Source of the DNA: Mytilus californianus
Taxonomy: Eukaryota > Mollusca > Bivalvia > Mytilida > Mytilidae
DNA: 64,000 bases
Direction: 5' to 3'
Assembly: GCF_021869535.1 (NCBI RefSeq)
Contig: NW_026262712.1
Location: forward strand, 50,140,884 to 50,204,883
Positions within the stretch are counted from its first letter, which is position 1. Each line of letters opens with the position of its first letter. A model generated the notes under the pieces. That model saw only the letters and a list, made by a program, of their open reading frames with translations. It was not told the origin of the DNA and did no database searches. This document shows, piece by piece, positions 34,601 through 46,600 of the stretch. The position numbers were made by a program, and so were the translations under genes.

Positions 34601-37600
34601 CAAAAACAGCTTATTGCACAGGGCATACAGCATGTTACTAAAAATACATTCTAGAAATCCCCAATTTTACATTCTTCATGCAATAGTTGTTGATTAATAA
34701 TATAACAATTGTAGCCTTTGGTTGAGATCAATATGATGTTATATCGACCTAGAGAAGCATATAGACCTCGGACTTCGTCCTCAGTCCATATGCTTCTCTT
34801 AGGTCGATATAATCTTGTATCTACCTCATACAAAGGCTATAATTGTATAATAACATGTATAAGTATGCATGCATGTAGTGTGTTAAGGATGTTGGATCCT
34901 CTGTTTCAAAATAACAAGATTTTTAAAAGATTATAATAAATTAATGGTATATAGATAAAGGGACATAAAAAGCAAATAGTTTCATGCCTTTGTTCTTTAG
35001 ATATAATCCATTGAAAATTTGGCGGGAAATGATTTTCTCTAGATTTTTCATACATTTAACATTGGCACCTTTTTTACTTTCAAAAACTATGAAAAAATAA
35101 CAAGCATTTTATAAGAATTTCAAAAATGTCTTTTTAAACTATATGTTTAAAAATTATGTAAAGAAAGTAGGGGTTAACAGGCAAAATTTTTGTTAGCACT
35201 ACAGGGCTAGAGGATTCAGAGTGACAAAAGGTGAAAAACAAGAGTAGCGACATTTTAAAAGTAAAAATTATTGTCAATTGTGGTTCATATTTGTTTGTAC
35301 TTCCATAGGAATTTGACATTTTTGTATTAAGTGAATTTATGGTTATCTGTATTCCAGAGGACAGTGCTTCCACTTTTTATGGTTAAACAGAACAAAAAAA
35401 GTAACTTGTATGAATACTTTACATACATGACATAGGGACAATTTAATTAAAACAAACGAAGACTAAACATGGCATTTTTATGAGTTTTTGCAATATACAA
35501 CATCTTGATGATATGAACATTGAGAAAGTAGTAAATAAGATTCTAGTGAAAAAAGCACAAGATTTGTTTTGTTTAATTATACCCCATCTCTTAAAGTGGG
35601 GCTATATTGCAATCATCTGTCCATTTGTCTATCCAGCTGTTGACCGTCTGATAGTCCTACAAATATTTTTGTCAAACTTTTCTCAGGAACTCTAAACAGA
35701 ATGACTTCATGTTTGGTCAGCAGCTTAACATTTATGAGTTCTAACATGTGAGCACTTTAATGATCTGTACAACACTTACTTCTTGTATGTTTATACCTTA
35801 AATATTTCAATATGTTGAATGAACTTTAAAAAACGTTTTTATTACACATATCTCAAGTACTTCATGACACAATGACTACATATTTGGTCATCATCTTTAT
35901 TAAATTTTTCATCCTGTTGAATGGAAACAAATATTTTCGTCATACTTTTCTAATTCACCATTGTTTTTATATGCCCGTTTACGTGACTTATTATGGTATA
36001 CTGTTGTCTGTCTGTCTGTCTGTCCGTCCGTCGTCAGCATGTCAGACATTAACTCAAAAACGCTTTACCCAATTTGCATGAAACTTTGGTCAATTGTTTT
36101 TATCTATTGATATGAGCTCCCTTTCGATTTTTATAAATTTAAGATTTTACGTTTCCGAGTTATGGGGTTTTAATCATTAAAAAAAGGGGGATTTTCCAGT
36201 TTTCGGACAATAACTCAAAAATGCTTTCAGCAGTTCTCCTGAAACTTTGGTGAATTGTTTATATCTATTGATGTAAGCTTCCTTTAGATTTTTAGAAATT
36301 TTAGATTTTACGTTTCCGAGTTATGGGGTTTTATTCATTAAAAAAAGGGGGATTTTCCAGTTTTCGGACAATACCTTTAAAGTGCTTTGAGCAGTTTTCA
36401 TTAAACTTTGGTGCCTGGATTATATCTATTAAGATAACCTCCCTTTAGTTTTTCATAAATTTCTGATATGACATTGAGAAGTTATTTAATTTTATTCTTA
36501 GAAAACATGACGGGCGTATCATGCGCTCATGGCGCAGCTGTTTATTTATAGATTCATGGGCTGAATTTTTGTTGTGATTTGTTTAATCACGTTTGTCTTT
36601 TGCCTTGTCCCTTGGTATCAAATTATTTTTATGCCCCCACCGCTAGGCCAAGGGTGCATTAGGTGTTACCCTTGACTTTCCGTCCGTCCAATTTTTGTTT
36701 CTGCACTCTAACTTAAGTTTTACTCACCCAAATCTAATGAAACTTACACACAATGCTTAGAATCAAAACTTGCAGACAGAGTTTGAATTTGGGCAGTGAG
36801 TCATTTACCGTTATAGAGTTATGTACCTTTTTAATTTCGAAAATTGGAATGATTGAGTGGGGGCATTCGTGTCCTCAGACACATCTACTTTTATTTGTAT
36901 ATGCCCAACAGAATATAAAGTAATTGTATTTTTAGCTCACCTGGCCCAAAGGGCCAAGTGAGCTTTTCTCATCACTTGGCGTCTGTCGTCCATCGTCGTC
37001 GTCCGTTAACTTTTACAAAAATCTTCTCCTCTGAAACTACTGGGCGAAATTTAACCAAACTTGGCCACAATCATCACTAGGGTATTTAGTTTTTATACGA
37101 CCGCAAAAAATTTTTTGTGGTCGTATATTGGTATGACGTTGGCGTCGTCGTCGTGCTCGTCGTCGTCTGGCGTCGTCCGAAGACACATTGGTTTTCGCAC
37201 TCTAACTTTAGTTTAAGTGAATGGATCTCTATGAAATTTTACCACAAGGTTCAATACCACAAAAGGCAGGTTGGGATTGTTTTTGGGGGTTATGGTACCA
37301 ACAGTAAAGGAATTAGGGGTCAAAAATAAGCATTTTTGTAACTTCCAGACATAACTTGTGTGTTAGTGTATGGATCTCTCTGACATTGTACCACAAGGTT
37401 CCATATCACAAAAGGAATGCTGGGATTGATTTTGGGGGTAATTGCCTCAAAATTTTAGGAATTAGGGGCCAAAAAAGGGGCAAAAAACAAGCATTTTTCT
37501 AGTTTCATAACAATAACTTGTGTGTAAGTGTATGGATCTTTCTGAAATTGTACTACAAGGTTCCATATCACAAAGGGAAAGCTGGAATTGAGTTTGGGGG

Positions 37601-40600
37601 TAATTGACGAAACGTTTAGGAATTGGGGGCCAAAAAGGGGCCAAAAATAAGCATTTTTCTAGTTTCCAGACAATAACTTGTGTTCAAGTGTATGGATCTC
37701 TCTGAAATTGTACTGCAAGGTACCATACCACAAAGGGAAGGCTGGGATTGATGATGGGGGTAATTGCCTCAATATTTTAGGAATTAGGGGCAAAAAAGGG
37801 GCAAAAAACAAGCATTTTTCTAGTTTCAGGACAATAACTTGTGTGTAAGTGTATGGATCTTTCTGAAATTGTACTACAAGGTTCCATATCACAAAGGGAA
37901 AGCTGGGTTTGAGTTTGGGGGTAATTGCCCTAAATGTTTAGGAATTTGGGGCCAAAAAGGGGCCAAAAAACACATTTTTCTAGTTTCCAGACAATAACTT
38001 GTGTTCAAGTGTATGGATCTCTCTGAAATTGTACTGCAAGGTACCATTCCACAAAGGGAAGGCTGGGATTGAGTTTGGGGGTGATGAATCATAAGGGGGT
38101 TCAAAAAATTTGGGGGGGGGGGGGGATTTTTTTTTTTCCTTTTTTTTTTCTTTTAAAATTTTCCATTTTAAGTTGGTTATTTCTGATTTATATTTGAAAG
38201 CAAATAATAATGATATGGTAGGAGATACACACTAAACAGGATGTGTAAATTATTATATAATAAGTATTGTGCAATAGCAAGAAATTTTCAATTGCGCAGT
38301 ATTGCACAATAGCAAGAAATCTTCAATTGCACAGTATTGCGCAATAGCAAGAAATCTTCAATTGCACAGTATTGCGCAATAGCAAGAAATATCCAATAGC
38401 ACAATATTGCACAACAGCAAGAAATTGTCAATTGTACAGTATTGCGCAATAGCAAGAAATATTTAATTGCACAGTATTGTGCAAAAGAAGATACTTCGTA
38501 TAAATTGCTTATTTCTTGACCAATTTCAATGGGGTTTTATTCTTGAATTCTTGGGTTTCTTTAATATGCTGAATCTAACCGTGTATTTAGTTTTTGGATT
38601 TTTGGGCCCCGTTTTTAAATTGGTCCACATTGAGGTCCAAATGGTCCAAAATTAAACTTTGTTTGATTTCATCAAAAATTGAATTATTGGGGTTCTTTGA
38701 TATGCCGAATCTAACCATGTATTTAGATTCTTAATTTTTGGTTCCGTTTTCAAATTGGTCTACATTAAGGTCCAAAGGGTCCAAAATTAAACTAAGTTTG
38801 ATTTTAACAAAAATTGAATTCTTAGGGTTCTTTGATATGCTGAATCTAAACATGTATTTAGATTTTTGATTATGGGCCCAGTTTTCAAGTTAGTCCAAAT
38901 CGGGGTCCAAAATTAAACTTTGTTTGATTTCAACAAAAATTGAATATATGGGGTTCTTTGATATGCTGAATCTAACCATGTATTTAGATTTTTGATTTTT
39001 GGGCCCTGTTATCAACTTTGTCCACATTGAGGTCAAAAGGGTCCAAAATAAAACTTTGTTTGATTTCATCAAAAATTGAATTCTTGGGGTTCTTTGATAT
39101 GCTGAATCTAACCATGTATTTAGATTTTGGATATTGGACCATAATAGGTGAATGTCCAATTTAAAATTTTTAAGTTCTTAGACCACATTCATTCTGTGCC
39201 AGAAACCTATGCTGTGCCAAATATTTAATCACAATCCAAATGCAAAGCTGTATCAAGCTTGAATGTTGTGTCCATACTTGCCCCAACTGTTCAGGGTTCG
39301 ACCTCTGCGGTCGTATCAAGCTGCGCCCTGCGGAGCATTTTATTAAAATGTGTCCGATGACCCCGCCTGCCAACCAAGATGGCCGACATGGCTATAAATA
39401 GAACATAGGGGTAAAATGCAATTTTTGGCTTATATCTCTGAAACTAAAGCATTTAGAGCAAATCTGACATGGGGGTAAAAATGTTCATCAGGTTAATATC
39501 TATCTGCCCTGAAATTTACAGATGAATCAGACAACCCGTTGTTGGGTTGCTGCCCCTGAATTAGTAATTTTAAGGAAATTTTGCAGTTTTTGGTTATTAT
39601 CTTGAATATTATTATAGATAGAGATAAACTGTAAACAGCAATAATGTTCAGCAAAGTAAGATCTACAAATAAGTCAACATGACCAAAATGGTCAATTGAC
39701 ACCTTAAGGAGTTATTGCCCTTTATAGTCAATTTTTAACAATTTTTCATAATTTTTTGTAATCTTTTACAAAAATCTTCTCTCCTGAAACTACTCTGCCA
39801 AATTTAACCAAACTTGGCCACAATCATCACTAGGGTATCTAGTTCAAAAAATTTGTCTGATGACCCCGCCCACCAATCAAGATGGCCGACATGGCTAAAG
39901 TAGTACATAGGGGTAAAATGCAGTTTTTGGCTTATATCTCTGAAACTAAAGCATTTAGAGCAAATTTGACAGTTGGTACAAATGTTCATCAGTTAAAGAT
40001 CTATCTGTCCTGAAATTTTCAGACGAATCAGACTAGCTGTTGTTGGGTTGCTGCCCCTGAATTAGTAATTTTAAGGAAATTTTGCAGTTTTTTTGTCGAG
40101 CCTGCGACTATTGTCGCAGAAAGCTCAACATAGGGATAGTGATCCGGTGGCGGCTACGGCGGCGGCGGCGTTAGCTAACTTCTTAAAAGCTTTATATTTT
40201 AGAAGGTGGAAGACCTGGATGCTTCATACTTTGTATATAGATGCCTAATGTTACGAAGTTTCCGTCAGTCACATGTCCAATGTCCTTGACCTCATTTTCA
40301 TGGTTCAGCGACTACTTGAAAAAAAAGTTCAGATTTTTTGGAATGTTAAATTCTCTCTTATTATAAGTAATAGGATAACTATATTTGGTATGTGCGTACC
40401 TTGCAAGGTCCTCATGCCCGTCAGATAGTTTTCACTTGACCTCAACCTCATTTCATGGATCAGTGAACAAGGTTAAGTTTTCGTGGTCAAGTCCATATCT
40501 GAGATACTATAAGCAATAGGTCTACTATATTTGGTGTATGTAATGATAGTAAGGGGTACCGTACATGTCCAACTGGCAGGTGTCATCTGACCTTGAACTG

Positions 40601-43600
40601 CTTTCATGGTTCAGTGGACATAGTTTAGTTTTTGTGTTTTGGTCTGTTTTTCTTATACTGTATGTAATAGGTCAACTGTATTTGGTGTATGGAAATATTG
40701 TACGATGTACATGTCAGTCTGGCAAGTTTTATTTGACCTTGACCTCATTTTCACGGTTCATTGCTCAATGTTAAGTTTTTGTGTTTTGGTCTGTTTTTCT
40801 AATACTGTATGCAGTAGGTCAACTATATTTGGTGTATGGAAATATTTTACGATGTACATGTGAGTCTGGCATGTTTTATTTGACCTTGACCTCATTTTCT
40901 TGTTTCATTGCTCAATGTAAAGTTTTTGTGTTTTGGTCTGTTTTTCTTATACTGTATGCAGTAGGTCAACTATATTTGGTGTATGGAAATATTTTACGAT
41001 GTACATGTCAGTCTGGCATGTTTTATTTGACCTTGACCTCATTTTCAAGGTTCATTGCTAAATGTTACGTTTTTGTGTTTTGGTCTGTTTTTCTTACACT
41101 TTAAGCAATAGGTCAACTATATTTGGTGTATGGAATGATTGTAAGGTGTACAAGTCTAGCTGGCAGGTGTCATTTGACCTTGACCTCATTTTCATGGTTC
41201 AGTGTTAAAAGTTTAGATTTTGAGTTTTGGTCTTTTTTTCTAATACCATATGCAATAGATCAACTATATTTGGTGTATGGAAATATTTTATAATCTTTAT
41301 GTCAGTCGCACAGTTTTTATTTGACCTTGACCTCATTTTCACAGTTCATTGCTCAGTGTTAAGTTTTTGTGTGTTGGTCTGTTTTTCTTAAACTATAAGC
41401 AATAGGTCAACTATATTTGTTGTATAGAAGAATTGTTAGCTGTACATGCCTGCCTGGCATGGTTCATCTGACCTTGACCTCATTTCCATGGTTCATTGGT
41501 CAATGTTTATTTTTCTTGGTTAATGTTAAGTTTATGTGACAGTTGTAAGAAAGCTTTATATTTAGGACTATCAACATAATATCAATGATTAGTAAAGAAG
41601 GCGAGACATTTCAGCGTGTGCACTCTTGTGTTATTATCTTGAATATTATTATAGATAGAGATAAACTGTAAACAGCAATAATGTTCAGCAAAGTAAGATC
41701 TACAAATAAGTCAACATAACCAATATGGTCAATTGACCCCATAAGGAGTTATTGCCCTTTAAAGTCAAATTTAACAATTAATCGTAAATTTTTGTAATCT
41801 TTTACAAAAATCTTCTCTCCTGAAACAACTGAGACAAATTTAACCATACTTGCATGGCCACAATCATCACTAGGGCATCTAGTTTAAAAAATGTCTCCAA
41901 TGACCCTGCCTGCCAACCAACATGTCAGACATGGCTAAAAATAGAACTTAGGGGGAAAATGCAGTTTTTGACTTATATCTCTGAAACTAAAGCAAATGTA
42001 TAACGGTTGCATTATTTCATGCATCAATAGTAAATAAAAATATCAGGTGAGCGACACAGGCTCCTTGGAGCCTCTAGTTCAGCACAACTTTGAAAACTAC
42101 ATTTTAATGTAAAATAATTCAAGCATTATATATTCCATTAAGACTTCAGTTTGGTCACCACTTTTGTGTAACAATTTCATAAATCAAAAATTCTGCAGAA
42201 AGTCTTTAGAACCTTATAATGTTATCGGTATTACCTCATAGATATGCTTCTTGCATCAAATTTAAACCCTAGACCTTTATAGGCTTTGTTCACTCAGAAT
42301 AAAATAAATTTTGATAAAAATGAGAATTTCAGGTGAGTCATCTGATTATTTTGTTTAGTATTGAAGAAATCACATACCAATAAATTCTGGAATTAAGAAT
42401 GGCCTCTTCCCTTAGTCATGTTAGTCATTAGTTATGTACATTGGTAAACTGTGGCTTTTATTCCCTCAAAATATATGATATCTTCCTATCAAAATCGAGA
42501 TTACAAGCAAACTGCATTAGAATTGTATATACCAGGTACTGCTGACTTTGAATTTCAAGTACGAAGGGTTTTCTTCGATCCAGAAACAAATTTTCCTATC
42601 TTTTTTACAGAACTTTCACAGAAACTATGAAATCATTGTTACCAACAAAGAAATGGACAACTAAGTTGAGCAGTGCTGGACTTGTGTATTGTCACTTTGG
42701 GAAAGACATTGTAGCCAGTATCTTAGAAAAGGGACTGACTGATCCAATAACAGAGACCATCTTTGACAAAGTTTATGAACATTTTGTTGAAGAAATTGAT
42801 GCCATTGACAATGGGGTAAATCAGTTTGATGGTGAACCTAGGTAAGGAGGACTAAAGACCTTTTCATTCTAGCTTTTCCGGAGCACCTGATTTCACTGAG
42901 AGCTATGAGGTGTTTTGGATTGCAAGTATGCTTAACATGCTCAAGATGTTACTTTTTTAAGATTCAACATACCTGCCAACCCACCAGTTCTAGGAGGGAG
43001 ACTCCCTCCTTTTCCTTTAAAAATGTGAAACCCCTCATCCAATCCTTTGACCCTGACACCTGGAATGGAGGTCAAATATTTCTCTTTGATAAAAAACAAA
43101 AATCAACCTATTTTTGTACCTTTTTAGCATTTGAGTTGTTTTGATAGATTTCTGATTGCCTTATTTTCACTTTATGTTAAACACAATGCATATTTGAGTG
43201 AAAAGAAATCCCTGGTCATTAATAATGTTGTTTTAACTAAATAAGGTCATGTATAGATAATAAATTTATATCTGTCTGTATTGAAATGATTGAATACTTT
43301 GTATCTAAATACAAAATTTGTAATGCAAAAAGGTCACAACACTTAAACCCCCCCCCCCCCTTTAGTGAAGCTGGAAAAGAAGAGATCTGCCACTTGTAAG
43401 TTTCAAAAGGTTGACCTGTATGGTTTCAGAAAAAAGGAGATCTCACACTTCTTAGCTTCAAAAGGTTGACCTGTATGGTTTTAGAAAAGAGGAGATCACC
43501 CACTTCTTAGCTTTAACAGGTTGACCTGTATGGTTTTAGAAAAAAGGAGATCTCACACTTGTTAGCTTTAACAGGTTGACCTGTATGGTTTTAGAAAAGA

Positions 43601-46600
43601 GGAGATCTCACACTTCTTAGCTTCAAAAGGTTAACCTGTATGGTTTTAGAAAAGAGGAGATCTCACACTTCTTAGTTTCAAAAAGTTGACCTGTATGGTT
43701 TTAGAAAAGAGGAGATCTCCCACTTCTTAGCTTTAACAGGTTGACCTGTATGGTTTTAGGAAAGAGGAGATTTCCCACTTCTTAGCTTTAACAGGTTGAC
43801 CTGTATGGTTTTAGGAAAGAGGAGATCTCCCACTTCTTAGCTTTAACAGGTTGACCTGTATGGTTTTAGGAAAGAGGAGATCTCCCACTTCTTAGCTTTA
43901 ACAGGTTAACCTGTATGGTTTTAATTTAATATGTTGTTATACTTTTAGATATCAGATCACAACAACACTAAGCAACAGAGTAAGGAATCTCAATCCTAAT
44001 TGGAATGAAGAAAATGCAGATGAAATGGTAAACTTATAACATTACAATAAATACATTATTTAGTGGTGTAGTTTAAAAAATCACAGATTTTATGTGAACA
44101 CATTTTAACTTTAAATGTTTCTTAACTAGATTGAGCTTTATCAGGTAATTGTATCAACGGCAAAAGTTCAGCAATCAAAAAACAGATTACAATAAAGTCA
44201 AGAACTAAATTGTTCATACAGCATCATTCAAAGCCATCAAACATTAGGTTTAGTAATACATAAATGATAACAATATACCAACAGTATTAGACAGTACAAC
44301 ATGCCATAACAACCACCATCACTTGACTCTGACAAAAATTATATTTGAACAAAGACAGCACTGAACATGGTTCATATAGCCTGACTTGGTACAAGTAGTC
44401 TTTTTAATAAAAAAATATATCGGTATGGTTTCATTTATGCATACTTGAGTTATTGCAAGAATTTTTTAAACAGATGGACTATTGTAATCCTTTATATGGT
44501 CATCTTCAATATGCTAATAAATATGTTAAAATTACAATAACATTGCCATTTTGTACTGAAAAATATTATGCCAGATTCACGAAATTCATTCCTGTTTTAG
44601 GATAAATTTCAGACAAAAGATTTTGTTAAGACACTCTTTTAATATTATCCATGCATATGAAACAGGTTTTGTTTCATTTTTTTTTTCAACATTTCCATAA
44701 ACACAATTCTATGCATATGTTACACATAAAAAATACTTGTTGCCCCTTAAATATATCCCAAAAGGTCATCATGACACTGTAGTAATACATTTTGATGAGA
44801 AAAGAATATTCTTAGCAGAGATCCCTGTTACCATATTCATAATCAAATAAAATTCTTGTGCAATTTTCCAGACAAACTCTTTACTGAACTGAATCAGTTC
44901 ATAATCTTTACTTGAAAGATCTCATACATAATTACAAGATTACTAGCAGAAATCTACATAACCCAACAAAAAGGCCAATTCAGTAAAACTGTTGTCACAG
45001 GCAATCATAAACCAATGAAAATAATGACAGCTGTAAAAATATCATTCACTGTGCATGGCAAAGCGAATAAAGCTGATTTATCTTGGACAACGTGAGCAAA
45101 AGTATTAAGTGCAAATTTTACCATTTCAAATTTTTTTTTTAATAAAGATTCAGAAACAAAAATCTTAAACAGTCGAACCTCGTTAAGTCAAAATCCAAAG
45201 GACCAGATGAAAGTATTTGACTTATCTAAGGTTAGACTCTCCCTAGGTCGAGTGTGTCGTCAGAAATTTAGAATGTTTGAAATACAGTATGAGATTTGTG
45301 TATACTAGATATTTTAAACAGTGTGCCTTTTTTCGATAAGACAATTTATGATTGCCATGTTTTCAAGATCCATTTTTTATGTCCCACCTAGGGGCATTAT
45401 GTTTTTAGGTCTGTGCATCCGTTCGTCCATCCATTTGTCCGTCTGTCCTGCTTCAGGTTAAAGTTTTTGGTCACTTCAGGTTAAAGTTTTTGGTCAAGGT
45501 AGTTTTTGATGAAGTTAAAGTCCAATCAACTTGAAACTTAGTACACATGTTCCCTATGATATGATCTTTCTAATTTTAATGCCATATTAGAGTTTTGACC
45601 CCAATTTCACTGTCCACTGAACATAGAAAATGATAGTGCGAGTGGAGCATCCGTGTACTATGGACACATTCTTGTTTTGGTCCATCATAATAATGAAACA
45701 CAAAAGTACAGATACAAAACATTCACAAATTTACAAAATTACAATTTTATTTAATCTCGGGTCATTTAAAATTTATATATTTGCAATATGTTCAGTACAC
45801 TTAAAGTTCCGCTTGGACAATCAAAAAAGGAATCAATTACATGTCACCATAAACATGTCATTTTAACTGTTTAACAAACAAGTATATTTACACAGCTTTA
45901 ACTACTTATAAAAATGATAAGAAAAACAATTTTTGAATTTTAATCTTTGTCTGCATTTTTCAAAATTTCTAACTTAGAGACATTGGGGTCAATTAACATT
46001 GATTTTACATTGACTGGACTATACAACTTATTCGAATTAACCAAGAATTTGAATCAACCAAGTTCCACTCATCAGAGGTTGAAATGCATTGATCAAAAGG
46101 GAAGTTTATTGGGACCAGGAAATTACTTCTACTCATCCGAGTTTTCGATGCAACCGAGTTCAACACAACGAGGTTCGACTGTACCAATGAAAGAAACACA
46201 AATATACACAATGAAATTTTCACAAGGTGACAGATCAGCATATTTAGCCAGATGCACATGTATTGAGTTTGAATATAAAAATGAGATGTGGTATGATTGC
46301 CAATGAGACAACTATCCACCAGAGTTCAAATAAAGTGGAAGTTAGCAATTATAGGCAACCGTACGGCCTGCAACAATGAGAAAAACCCATACCGTGTAGT
46401 CAGCTATAAAAGGCCCCAACATGAAAATGTGAAACGATTCAACGAGACAACCAGAGGCATCATTTATAACAAAGCAATTTATGGAAAAAAAAATTGAAAC
46501 ATGAACCAACAACAACCACTGGACTACAGGCTCCTGACTTGGGACAGGCACATAAAGAATGTGGTGAATTTTAACATGTTTGTGAGCCCTTAACCCTCCC

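Larger units (their letters stand above)
36933..42079 (+). repeat. Family A, copy 2: tandem repeat interrupted by two nested insertions
   Basis: Begins TAGCTCACCTGGCCCAAAGG and ends GACACAGGCTCCTTGGAGCC TCTAGTT. About two and a half tandem units start with CTTTTACAAAAATCTTCTC (37011, 39767, 41809), each holding CATCACTAGGGTAT, CCAAGATGGCCGACATGGCT, TGTTGGGTTGCTGCCCCTGA and GGAGTTATTGCCCTTT. Unit 1 is split by repeat G1 and unit 2 by array H1. The uninterrupted sister units give the empty sites. Confidence 0.88.

Noticed and set aside
34651..34936. Similar short peptides on both strands (RLYRP / GRYN)
   Set aside because: Caused by the near-perfect palindrome at 34697-34853, not by coding.
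37462..38104. Minus-strand frames with repeated [15 protein letters not shown] peptides, also at 49.4-49.9 and 53.6-54.5 kb
   Set aside because: By-products of the roughly 161-bp array of family G; identical in all copies and without a protein family.
38260..38480. 36-bp repeats that superficially look like a CRISPR array
   Set aside because: Eukaryotic context, no unique spacers, no cas genes; simple tandem repeat inside a dispersed repeat.
40565..41104. Overlapping open frames with repeated [24 protein letters not shown] peptides
   Set aside because: They are readings of the 147-bp tandem array; no start context, no family, and the period is divisible by three, which keeps frames open.
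46005..46319. Overlapping frames of about 100 codons on both strands
   Set aside because: They span the end of the CAGTCGAACC element and the start of a family M repeat; no recognisable protein.
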